From: CAIKMD01 sp036501365
GTDB lineage: Bacteria; Pseudomonadota; Alphaproteobacteria; ATCC43930; CGMCC-115725
Length of the DNA stretch: 64,000 bases
Direction of reading: 5' to 3'
NCBI GenBank assembly: GCA_036501365.1
Contig: DASYAL010000049.1
Span: 62,001-126,000 of the forward strand
Shown in pieces: positions 16,444-23,762 of this stretch. The position numbers and the translations under genes were made by a program. Below the pieces are notes generated by a model. The model worked only from the letters and a program-made list of their open reading frames with translations. It ran no database searches and was not told the DNA's origin. The stretch's first letter is position 1; every line of letters begins with the position of its first letter.

Positions 16444-16890
16444 TCAGGAAGCGGCGCGCAGCGTCGGCGCGAGATCCAGCAGGCGGGCGATGTCGATGAG
16501 AACGACAAGGCCGCGCTCGGCCGGATAGACCGCCTCGGCGACCGCGCGCCACAGCGGATCGAGCATCGCCGGCACCGGCTCGAGGCTTTCCTGCGTCACA
16601 CCGACCACGTCGCCGACCGCGTCGACGATCAGCGCGTAGAGGTCACCGCCCTGCTCGACCACGATCTCGGCGGGTTCCCGCGCCGCGTCGCGCGGCGGGA
16701 GACCGAGCCGCCGGCGCAGATCGACCGCCGTGACGATGCGGCCGCGCAGGTTGAGCAGCCCGGCGACGGCCGGATGCGATAGCGGCACCGGCGTGATTTT
16801 CTGCCGCCGCAGCACATCGCGCACCTGCGCCACCGGAATGCCGAATTCCTGGCCGGCGAGCGTGACGAGGACGAAATCGCGCCCGCTCAT
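16444..16890 (-). CDS. cheW: Chemotaxis coupling protein CheW
   Basis: A 148-residue single CheW domain: FVLVTLAGQEFGIPVAQVRD, then HPAVAGLLNLRGRIVTAVDL, then YALIVDAVGDVVGV. CheW bridges chemoreceptors and the CheA kinase. The ATG overlaps the cheA stop by four bases (ATGA). The upstream open extension of this frame is out-of-frame cheA sequence and is not coding. No receptor, CheY, CheB or CheR gene is in the window. Confidence 0.93.
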   Translation of the reverse strand: MSGRDFVLVTLAGQEFGIPVAQVRDVLRRQKITPVPLSHPAVAGLLNLRGRIVTAVDLRRRLGLPPRDAAREPAEIVVEQGGDLYALIVDAVGDVVGVTQESLEPVPAMLDPLWRAVAEAVYPAERGLVVLIDIARLLDLAPTLRAAS

Positions 16891-18980
16891 GCCGCGCTCC
16901 GGGAGGATTTGGCGTCGCCCTTGCCGGCAGCCGCCCCGTCCGCGATGTCGAGGATTTCGGTCATGCGCCCGCCCATCATGGCGACGCCGAGGACGCCGGG
17001 ACGCGCCAGCGTACGGTCGAGCACCGGCGTCTCGTCGACCGTATCGATGATCTCGTCGACGAGGAAGCCACCGGTCTTGCCGCTTTGCTCGACCACCACC
17101 ACACATTGCTTTCCGGGAGCGTGGTCGAGGATGCCGAAGCTGTGCAGCGGCAACGTCGCGCCGCGATAGAGCATGACCGGCTGGCTCTCGATCCATTCGA
17201 TCTGACGCGGCGCGACTTCCTCGATGCGCAGGATCGCCGCCAGCGGCAGCGCCTTGGGCGTATCGGCGCCGGCGCGGAAGAGCAGCCAGCCGCCGCTGCG
17301 CGGTACCGCGTTGTGCCGGAGCGGCGGCGCGGCGCGTGGCGGCTCGACACTCTCGACCGTGCCGACGGCGGCGGCGAGCGCCCCGGGATCGAGGATCAGC
17401 ACCACGCTGCCGTCGCCGAGGATCGTGCTGCCGGCGAACAGCTTGATGCCGCGCAGCAAGGGTGAGAGCGATTTGACGACGATCTCTTCGGCGTCGTCGA
17501 CGTCGTCGATCATCACGCCGAAGCGCTGCATGCCATAGCCGAGAACCGCGATGAGCGTCTCGCGCTCCCCCGCCGGCGTGCCGAAGCCGAGCACGTCGCG
17601 CAGCGCGACCAGCGGCAGCAAGTTGCCGCGCAAGCGCAGCACCGGGGCGTCATGGATCCATTCGATCGGGTGATCGGCGCCGGCGCGGATCAGCTCGGCG
17701 ACGGCAGTTTGCGGGATCGCGAAACGCTGCCCGACGCAATCGAGCAGCAACGCCGGAACGATGGCGAGGGTGAGCGGGATCTTGATAGTGAAGCGCGTGC
17801 CGCGGCCGGGCGTGCTGGCGAGCTCAACGGTGCCGCCGAGCTTCTCGACATTGCTGCGCACCACGTCGAGACCGACGCCGCGACCCGAGACGCTGGTCAC
17901 CTGCGCGGCCGTGGTGAAGCCGGGATGGAAGACGAATTGCTGCAGTTGCTGCTCGCTCATCGCCCGCAGCTCGGCCTCGGTGGCGAAGTCGCCGCGGCGG
18001 AGGGACGCGCGTATCTGCCGCGCATCGATGCCGTGGCCGTCATCGGCGAGGGTGATGACGATCGCACTTCCTTCCTGGCGCGCTGCGAGCGTCACGGTCC
18101 CGGCTTCCGTCTTGCCGGCACGGCGGCGCTCGGCGGGAGTTTCGATACCATGATCGGCGGCGTTGCGGATCAGATGGGTGAACGGATCCTTGATCAGCTC
18201 GAGCACCTGGCGATCGAGCTCGGTTTCGCTCCCCTCGAGCTTCAGCTCGATCTTCTTGCCGAGCTCGCGGCCGAGATCGCGCATCATGCGCGGCAGCTTG
18301 GCCCAGGCCTGGCCGATCGGCTGCATGCGCGTCTGCATCACGCTCTCCTGCAGATCGCTGGTGACATGCGACAGCCGCTGCAAAGCGAGCATCGCCTCGC
18401 CGTCGGTACGGTCGCGCAGCATCTGCATGAGCTGATTGCGCGTCAGCACCAGTTCGCTGACCTCGGCCATCAGCCGGTCGATGGTGTCGAGATTGACCCG
18501 GATCGAGCCGGCCGCACCGAGCGGCGGCGTGGCGGGCTCGCTCGCCGCCGGGCCGCCGGTCGCGGGTTCGGGCGCCCGGGGCGCTTCCGCGCCTGGCATC
18601 GCGGTCCCCGCCCGCGCCGACAATTCCAGCCGCGCGACGATGTCGCCGTCGGCGCCATCGGGCTCGTGGCCCTCGCTCGCGAGGGCGGTAACGATTGTCT
18701 TGGCGCGATCGCAGGCGCCGAGCAGCATGCCGATTGCCGGCCCGGCCGGCAGCACGCCGTCGCGGATCTTGCCGAGCAGCGTCTCGGCGGCATGCAGCAA
18801 GGTCTCGAGCCGCTTCAGGCCGAGGAAGCCGCAGGTGCCCTTGATGCTGTGAACGGTGCGGAAGGCATCGCCGATCAGCCCCCGGTCCTCGGGCGATTGC
18901 TCGATCGCGACAAGGTCGCGGTCGAGGACCGTCAGATGCTCGGTTGTCTCGGCGATGAAATCACGCAGCAGCTCGTCCAT
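16887..18980 (-). CDS. cheA: Chemotaxis-type histidine kinase CheA
   Basis: A 697-residue kinase. Order: HPt domain with His44 (VHSIKGTCGFLGL), a Pro/Ala-rich linker where the P2 domain would be, dimerisation domain (LDTIDRLMAEVSELVLTRNQ), ATP-binding domain with N box (HLIRNAADHGIE) and G boxes (DDGHGID, GRGVGLDV), a CheW-like domain, then a second CheW-like domain at the C-terminus (about residues 550-680, with LPLHSFGI and GGFLVDEIIDTVDETPV). The double CheW tail and missing P2 are unlike E. coli CheA. The ATG 18980 gives the standard HPt start; a GTG at 19013 would add 11 residues. It lies between chpT and cheW. Confidence 0.93.
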   Translation of the reverse strand: MDELLRDFIAETTEHLTVLDRDLVAIEQSPEDRGLIGDAFRTVHSIKGTCGFLGLKRLETLLHAAETLLGKIRDGVLPAGPAIGMLLGACDRAKTIVTALASEGHEPDGADGDIVARLELSARAGTAMPGAEAPRAPEPATGGPAASEPATPPLGAAGSIRVNLDTIDRLMAEVSELVLTRNQLMQMLRDRTDGEAMLALQRLSHVTSDLQESVMQTRMQPIGQAWAKLPRMMRDLGRELGKKIELKLEGSETELDRQVLELIKDPFTHLIRNAADHGIETPAERRRAGKTEAGTVTLAARQEGSAIVITLADDGHGIDARQIRASLRRGDFATEAELRAMSEQQLQQFVFHPGFTTAAQVTSVSGRGVGLDVVRSNVEKLGGTVELASTPGRGTRFTIKIPLTLAIVPALLLDCVGQRFAIPQTAVAELIRAGADHPIEWIHDAPVLRLRGNLLPLVALRDVLGFGTPAGERETLIAVLGYGMQRFGVMIDDVDDAEEIVVKSLSPLLRGIKLFAGSTILGDGSVVLILDPGALAAAVGTVESVEPPRAAPPLRHNAVPRSGGWLLFRAGADTPKALPLAAILRIEEVAPRQIEWIESQPVMLYRGATLPLHSFGILDHAPGKQCVVVVEQSGKTGGFLVDEIIDTVDETPVLDRTLARPGVLGVAMMGGRMTEILDIADGAAAGKGDAKSSRSAA

Positions 18981-19073
18981 GGCGCTTTTCTGGCCTTGTT
19001 TTCGCCTCGACACGGAATGCCGCCCTTCTGGGCGGCCCGAACATCCGCGTCAGACGAGCATGGCCGAAATGCT

Positions 19074-19088
19074 TTAAGAACGGGTTAG
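19074..19088. promoter_or_regulatory. CtrA-like box upstream of cheA
   Basis: TTAA-GAACGGG-TTAG is one mismatch from the CtrA site and lies about 95 bases upstream of cheA in the 114-base gap after chpT. The same gap holds a hairpin at 19020-19035 (CCGCCC, TTCT, GGGCGG) without a T-tract. The match could be chance. Confidence 0.35.
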
Positions 19089-19094
19089 ATGCGG

Positions 19095-19715
19095 CTAAGC
19101 GCGCGGCAGCGTCGTGAGTACGGCTTTGCCCGCTTGCGGCTCCACGAGTTCGAGCCGCGCGCTTAGCGATTCCGCCACGCGCGCGGTGAAATAGGCATGC
19201 ACGGTGCGCGCGGTCAGCACATCGACCGCGGCACTATCGGCCAACGCGGCGCGTAACTCGGCGGTAAGGTTGACGCTATCGCCGCTGGCGTTAACCACGA
19301 TGCCGGCGCCGCCTGGGCCGGTCGTGACCTGCACCGTGCCGCCGCGTGGCAGCGCCTCGGCCAAGACCACCACCATGTTGCAAGCAAGGCGCTGCCATTC
19401 GAGCGGCAGCGCCGCCGCCGCGTCGCTCCATTCCGCCTTGACCTTGCCGCCTTTGAGCAGCCCGAGCACCGCGTCGCGGCCCGAGCTGCTGCCATGACCG
19501 GCGCCATAGGCAAAGCGATAGAAATTGAGGCGGTGGCCGGCAGTCTTGGCGCTGGTCGCGATCAGCTTCACCGCGTCGCGAATGAAATCGGCGTCGTTAT
19601 CCTCCTCGATCATCAGCTCGACGCCGTTGTTGATCGCGCCGACCGGGCTGATGAGCTCGTGGCAGAGCCGCGCATTGAGCAGCTCCAAAACCCGCATGTC
19701 GACCGTGATCGTCAT
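19095..19715 (-). CDS. chpT: Histidine phosphotransferase ChpT
   Basis: A 206-residue protein with the ChpT signature LNARLCHELISPVGAINNGV, where His19 is the phosphorylated residue. A degenerate ATPase-like domain follows. ChpT relays phosphate from the hybrid kinase CckA to CtrA and CpdR. It is within 5 kb of ctrA and upstream of cheA on the same strand. The start at 19715 is chosen because GGGG precedes it and the signature begins 14 residues in; the frame is open upstream, but that part overlaps a repeat and mobA. Confidence 0.92.
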   Translation of the reverse strand: MTITVDMRVLELLNARLCHELISPVGAINNGVELMIEEDNDADFIRDAVKLIATSAKTAGHRLNFYRFAYGAGHGSSSGRDAVLGLLKGGKVKAEWSDAAAALPLEWQRLACNMVVVLAEALPRGGTVQVTTGPGGAGIVVNASGDSVNLTAELRAALADSAAVDVLTARTVHAYFTARVAESLSARLELVEPQAGKAVLTTLPRA

Positions 19716-19757
19716 TTTTCCCCCAAACCCGCGCTTATTCTGCTCAATAGCATGCCT

Positions 19758-19840
19758 GTCATTGCGAGCGAAGCGAAGCAATCCAGTTTTGCTTCCGCAT
19801 GACTGGATTGCTTCGTCGCCTTGCGGAGCCTCGCAATGAC
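19758..19840. repeat. Palindromic intergenic repeat between chpT and mobA
   Basis: Arms GTCATTGCGAGCGAAG plus CGAAGCAATCCAG (19758-19786) and CTGGATTGCTTCG plus CCTCGCAATGAC (19804-19840) form an imperfect inverted repeat of about 83 bases. Repeats beginning GTCATTGCGAG and containing GAAGCAATCC are scattered through many alphaproteobacterial genomes. It lies just upstream of chpT and just downstream of mobA, both read on the minus strand. Confidence 0.8.
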
Positions 19841-19860
19841 GTAAGCGAAATCGGGGGATG

Positions 19861-20490
19861 CTAGCGCGCCAGCGCCGCGAGACGATCGGCCTCGGCCAGG
19901 TCTTCGGGCCGGTTGGCATTGAAGAACGGATCGACCGGCTCGGCAAGGAACTCGACCTCGACCAGCTTGAAGCGCGCCGTCCAGCGGTCGACCTTGCGCT
20001 CGCCTGCGGCAAGGGCGGCGCGCAGCTCGTCGCGCAGAGTAACCGGCCACAGGCCGAAGACCGGATGCACCTGGCCGTTCGACTGCGCGCAGGCGAGGTC
20101 GAAGCCGCCCTCTTCGAGCGCGACCGCCAGCCGCCGCACCAGGTCGCGCGGCAGGAACGGCGCGTCGGTGGCAAAGCTCGCCACCAGCTCGGCGTCGGGA
20201 AGATGCTTGGCGGCCCAATCGAGGCCCGCGAGCACGCCGGCGAGCGGCCCGGCAAAGCCAGCGACGCTGTCGGCCGCCACCGGCAAGCCGAAGCGCGCGA
20301 AACGCGCTGGATCGCCATTGGCGTTCAGCACCAGTGCATCGACCTGTGGCCGCGCGCGCTCGATCACTTGATCCAGGATCGGTTTGCCCGCAATCAGCCG
20401 CAGATTCTTGTCGCCGCCGCCCATGCGTTGCGACTGGCCGCCGGCGAGCAGCACGCCGGCAATTTTCGTTGCCGGTCCTTTACTCGACAT
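19861..20490 (-). CDS. mobA: Molybdenum cofactor guanylyltransferase MobA
   Basis: A 209-residue nucleotidyltransferase that attaches GMP to Mo-molybdopterin to make the guanine dinucleotide cofactor used by formate dehydrogenases and related enzymes. The signature GVLLAGGQSQRMGGGDKNL is at the N-terminus, with FATDAPFLP as the metal-binding Asp region and FNANRPEDL near the end. The ATG at 20490 overlaps the fdhD stop by 11 bases, so the two are probably translated together. This fits, because both serve molybdenum- or tungsten-dependent formate dehydrogenase. Confidence 0.9.
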   Translation of the reverse strand: MSSKGPATKIAGVLLAGGQSQRMGGGDKNLRLIAGKPILDQVIERARPQVDALVLNANGDPARFARFGLPVAADSVAGFAGPLAGVLAGLDWAAKHLPDAELVASFATDAPFLPRDLVRRLAVALEEGGFDLACAQSNGQVHPVFGLWPVTLRDELRAALAAGERKVDRWTARFKLVEVEFLAEPVDPFFNANRPEDLAEADRLAALAR

Positions 20491-21367
20491 CCTCGGCGAC
20501 GCTCGCCTTGCGGCCGGCACGCTTCGGCTCGTCGACGACGCCGGCAGGATCGCTGTCGAAGACCAGGCGATGCGTGCCGGCGAGCGCGGTGAAGCGCTTG
20601 CCCTTGGCGCGGCCGATGAGGGTGAGATCGGCTTTCTGCGCCAGCTCGACGCCCCAGGCGGTGAAACCCGAGCGCGAGACGAGGATCGGGATCCGCATCT
20701 GCACGCATTTGATCACCATCTCCGAGGTGAGCCGGCCGGTGGTGTAGAAGATCTTGCCTTCGGGGCCGATGCCGTTGAGATGCATGTAGCCGGCGATCTT
20801 GTCGATGGCGTTATGCCGGCCGACATCCTCCATATATATAAGGGGACGGTCCTCCTCGCAGAGGACGCAGCCATGGATCGCGCCGGCGGCGAGATAAAGG
20901 CTCGGCGCGAGGTTGATCTTCCGGCTGAGGGCATAGAGCCACGAGGTCTTCAGCACCGCATCGGCCGGCAGCCGGATGTCGTCGAATTTCTCCATCAGAT
21001 CGCCGAACACCGTGCCCTGGGCGCAGCCCGAGGTCAGCGTCTTCTTTTTGAGCTTCTTCTCGAAATCGGTCTTGCGCCGGGTGCGGACCACGACTGTCTC
21101 GGGATCGTCCGGATCGTCGAAGTCGATCGCGGTGATCTTGTCGTCGGCACGCAGCATGTTCTGGTTGAGGAGATAGCCGACGGCGAGGCAATCGGGATGG
21201 TCGCCGACCGTCATCATGGTGACGATCTCCTGCCCGTTGAGGAATAGGGTCAGCGGCCGCTCGACCACCACCGCGGTCTCGACCGCCTTGCCGTCCTGAT
21301 CGATGCCGGCGACGCGCCGGCTGAGGCGCGGATCGTCGGGATCGGGCCGGATGGTGAATTCTTTCAT
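20480..21367 (-). CDS. fdhD: Formate dehydrogenase accessory sulfurtransferase FdhD
   Basis: A 295-residue protein that sulfurates the molybdenum cofactor for formate dehydrogenase. Conserved features: VERPLTLFLNGQEIVTMM, GDHPDCLAVGYLLNQ, LAAGAIHGCVLC and the family stretch EDVGRHNAIDKI. The usual catalytic Cys-x-x-Cys loop is read here as TSGCAQGTVFGD, so only the first Cys is present. The mature C-terminus ends in an acidic tail. No formate dehydrogenase structural gene is in the window. Confidence 0.9.
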   Translation of the reverse strand: MKEFTIRPDPDDPRLSRRVAGIDQDGKAVETAVVVERPLTLFLNGQEIVTMMTVGDHPDCLAVGYLLNQNMLRADDKITAIDFDDPDDPETVVVRTRRKTDFEKKLKKKTLTSGCAQGTVFGDLMEKFDDIRLPADAVLKTSWLYALSRKINLAPSLYLAAGAIHGCVLCEEDRPLIYMEDVGRHNAIDKIAGYMHLNGIGPEGKIFYTTGRLTSEMVIKCVQMRIPILVSRSGFTAWGVELAQKADLTLIGRAKGKRFTALAGTHRLVFDSDPAGVVDEPKRAGRKASVAEDVE

Positions 21368-21758
21368 GCGCGAATGATGGAGCGCGATGACGTTGGGCGC
21401 AAGCCGATGGCAAGCCCAACCGTCGATGCCCGATACGATCTCACCTCACCCTGAGCCCGTCGAAGGGCGCAGGCTGCCATTGCATCGCTCGGCATACGAG
21501 CGCGCCACTCTCTCTTCAAGAGATGAACGTGTGCTGCCGACATAATACGAGCGAGCGCTGCGCGCATCGGAGGAAATAGACGAATACGCTCATGTTGCTC
21601 GTTGCAGTACGATCATGCGCCGTTCGACAGGCTCAGGATGAGGAGGAACCGAGACCGGCATCAACTATAGAGCCTGCCGCCGCCGAGCCGCTTGCCAGAG
21701 CGCGCGCTAATCGTGGATGATGGCGGCAAAGACGAAGCGAGCTCGGGGAGGACCATCC
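21368..21758. other. 391-base non-coding gap with inverted repeat copies
   Basis: I see no credible gene in this gap between fdhD and the first NMT1-like gene. It holds two inverted copies of a dispersed repeat, at about 21445-21487 and 21619-21645. The last 30 bases provide the ribosome binding site for the downstream gene. Confidence 0.7.
21445..21645. repeat. Inverted pair of a dispersed palindromic repeat
   Basis: The left arm begins CTCACCCTGAGCCCGTCGAA and runs to about 21487; the right arm (21619-21645, core CGTTCGACAGGCTCAGGATG) is close to its reverse complement. Together they bracket about 200 bases like a miniature inverted-repeat element. Related copies occur at 23702-23752, 23799-23856, 38640-38700, 42541-42564 and 42614-42656. 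Confidence 0.7.
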
Positions 21759-22715
21759 ATGCCGGCGACAGTTCTGCGCACGATCGCCCTCGCCTTGTTG
21801 GGCGCGGCAATCGTTGTGGCGCCGGCCCGCGCCGAGCCGCTCAAGGTCGCCAAGCCCGCAGCGATCGGCTTCGGCTTCTCGATGCTCGACGTCGGCATCG
21901 AGGCCGGCATCTTCAAAAAACACGGCGTCGAGGTGCAATCGGTCGTCCTCGCCGGCAGCGCCAAGCAACAGCAGGCGCTGGTCGCGAACGCCATCGACAT
22001 CAGCATGGGCGCCGGCACCGATCTCGCTTTCCTGGTGAAAGGCGCGCCGGAAAAAGGCGTCGCCGCGCTCGCCGGGCCGCCGCTCAATTTCGTCGCCATG
22101 ACGAGCAACGACGGCAAGATCAATTCGCTCGCCGACTTGAAGGGCAAGCGCATCTCGGCCTCGACGGTCGGCTCGATCACCTATTGGTTCGCGAGCCAGA
22201 TCTCGGTGAAGCAGCATTGGAGCGGCGCCGACGCGCTCACCATCGTGCCGCTCGGCGATTTCGACGCAATGCGTGCGGCGCTCGTCACCGGCAATATCGA
22301 CGCCATCTCGGCGACCCTCGAAGGCGCGCTCGTCCTCGAGAAGGCCGGCCAGGGCAAGCTCCTCGTCAAGTTCGGCGACCTCATCCATCCCTTCCTCACC
22401 CACGTCGCCTTCGCCTCGGACACGCTGATCGCGCAGCATCCCGACGCACTGCGCCGGTTCCTCGCCGGCTGGTTCGACACGGTGATCTGGTCGAAGGCGC
22501 ATAAGGACGAGATGCTCCGCTATTCCATGGAGGCGACGAAGCTGCCGGCCGACATCTCGAGCAAGGCCTACGACGCCGAGATGCCGATGTTCTTCGATAA
22601 CGGGCATTTCGATCCGCAAGACCTGAAAGCCGTCGAGGAAGCGCTGATCGAGACCCATCAGCTCGACAAGCTGCCCGACACTTCGAAAATCATTACCGAA
22701 GAATTCTTAAAGTGA
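21759..22715 (+). CDS. NMT1/THI5-like periplasmic substrate-binding protein, copy 1
   Basis: A 318-residue secreted binding protein. A signal peptide (MPATVLRTIALALLGAAIVV, cut after ARA) is followed by the NMT1-like fold: LDVGIEAGIFKKHGVEVQ, GAGTDLAFLVKGAPEKGV and DLKGKRISASTVGS are the typical strand-helix steps. Such proteins deliver sulfonates, nitriles, pyrimidines or unknown small molecules to an ABC permease, but none is encoded nearby. GGGGAGGA precedes the ATG. It is first of three related tandem genes and overlaps the next ORF region by only a few bases. Confidence 0.85.
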   Translation: MPATVLRTIALALLGAAIVVAPARAEPLKVAKPAAIGFGFSMLDVGIEAGIFKKHGVEVQSVVLAGSAKQQQALVANAIDISMGAGTDLAFLVKGAPEKGVAALAGPPLNFVAMTSNDGKINSLADLKGKRISASTVGSITYWFASQISVKQHWSGADALTIVPLGDFDAMRAALVTGNIDAISATLEGALVLEKAGQGKLLVKFGDLIHPFLTHVAFASDTLIAQHPDALRRFLAGWFDTVIWSKAHKDEMLRYSMEATKLPADISSKAYDAEMPMFFDNGHFDPQDLKAVEEALIETHQLDKLPDTSKIITEEFLK

Positions 22716-22729
22716 GGGAGGAATTATCC

Positions 22730-23698
22730 ATGCGCGCGCGTCACGCGATCCTTGCCGGCATCGTCGTCGCGGGAGCGGCGGCGCTCGCCGCGCAGGCTTA
22801 TGCCGACGATCTCATCCGCGTCGGCAATCCGGCTGGTGACGATTTCCATTTCTCCTTTGCGAATGTCGGCAGCGATGCCGGCATCTTCAAAGCGAACGGC
22901 ATCACGCTGCAGATCACCTCGCTCGCCGGCGGCGCCAAGCTGCATCAGGCGATGGTCGCGGGCAGCCTCGATATCGCGCTCGGCGCCGGCACCGATTTCG
23001 GCCTTCTCGTCAAAGGCGCGCCCGAGAAAGGCGTCGGCGTTCTCGCCACCGTGCCGTCGAACATCGTCATCCAGGCGAGCAAGCTCAGCGGCATCACCAC
23101 CGTCGCCGGCCTCAAGGGCAAGAAGGTCGCAGTGTCGAGCGTCGGCGCCCTCACCTATTGGATGGCGCAGAAGCTCTCGCAGCACGAAGGCTGGGGCCTC
23201 GACGGCATGCAGCTCGTCGCGACCGGCGGCGGCCAGGCGAATGTCGCCGGCTTCGTTTCGGGCTCGCTCGACGCCGCCGTCACCTCGCTCGAGGCGGCGC
23301 TGCGCGTCGAGCAGGCGGGGCAAGGCAATATCCTCCTAAGCTTCGGCGATATCGTCCATCCGTTCATCGCCCATGTGATCTACGCGACCGACGACATGAT
23401 CGCACAGCATCCCGACACGCTGCGGCGTTTTTTGAAGGGCTGGTACGAGACCGTCGCCTGGGCCAAGACGCACAAGGCCGAGACCATCAAATCCTCGCAA
23501 GCCGTGACGCTCTTGACCGACGATCTCGCGAGCAAGGTCTACGATATAGAGATGCCGACCTTCTCGACCGACGGCCGCTTCGACCCGCAGGCCGTCGCCG
23601 CGGTCGATCAGGCCTTGCTCGATCTCGGCACGGTCAAGGAGAAGCCCGCCGACAATGCGGTCTTCACCGAGGCGTTCCTGCCGTCGAGCGCGCATTGA
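22730..23698 (+). CDS. NMT1/THI5-like periplasmic substrate-binding protein, copy 2
   Basis: A 322-residue paralogue of the preceding gene: signal peptide (MRARHAILAGIVVAGAAALA, cut near AYA), then VGSDAGIFKANGITLQITSL, LGAGTDFGLLVKGAPEKGVG and LKGKKVAVSSVGALTYWMAQ. The C-terminal segment around HPDTLRRFLKGWYETVAWAK matches copies 1 and 3. The start is set by GAGGGAGGA at 22714-22722, 14 bases after copy 1 ends, so the two are probably one transcript. Ligand unknown. Confidence 0.85.
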   Translation: MRARHAILAGIVVAGAAALAAQAYADDLIRVGNPAGDDFHFSFANVGSDAGIFKANGITLQITSLAGGAKLHQAMVAGSLDIALGAGTDFGLLVKGAPEKGVGVLATVPSNIVIQASKLSGITTVAGLKGKKVAVSSVGALTYWMAQKLSQHEGWGLDGMQLVATGGGQANVAGFVSGSLDAAVTSLEAALRVEQAGQGNILLSFGDIVHPFIAHVIYATDDMIAQHPDTLRRFLKGWYETVAWAKTHKAETIKSSQAVTLLTDDLASKVYDIEMPTFSTDGRFDPQAVAAVDQALLDLGTVKEKPADNAVFTEAFLPSSAH

Positions 23699-23701
23699 CG
23701 G

Positions 23702-23752
23702 TCCTTCGACTGCTCGCCTTCGCTCTGCTCGGGCGTCGCGCTCAGGATGAGG
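23702..23752. repeat. Dispersed repeat copy between SBP copies 2 and 3
   Basis: CTTCGACTGCTCGCC plus CGCTCAGGATGAGGAG is a related copy of the palindromic repeat seen at 21445-21645. Its right end includes the AGGAG that serves as ribosome binding site for the next gene. Confidence 0.6.
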
Positions 23753-23762
23753 AGAAACGTAA

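Noticed and set aside
16891..17196. N-terminal extension of CheW
   Set aside because: It is out-of-frame cheA sequence; the CheW domain starts at the ATG that overlaps the cheA stop.
21364..21567. 67-codon minus-strand frame next to fdhD
   Set aside because: It runs through a dispersed repeat, has no ribosome binding site and no recognisable features.
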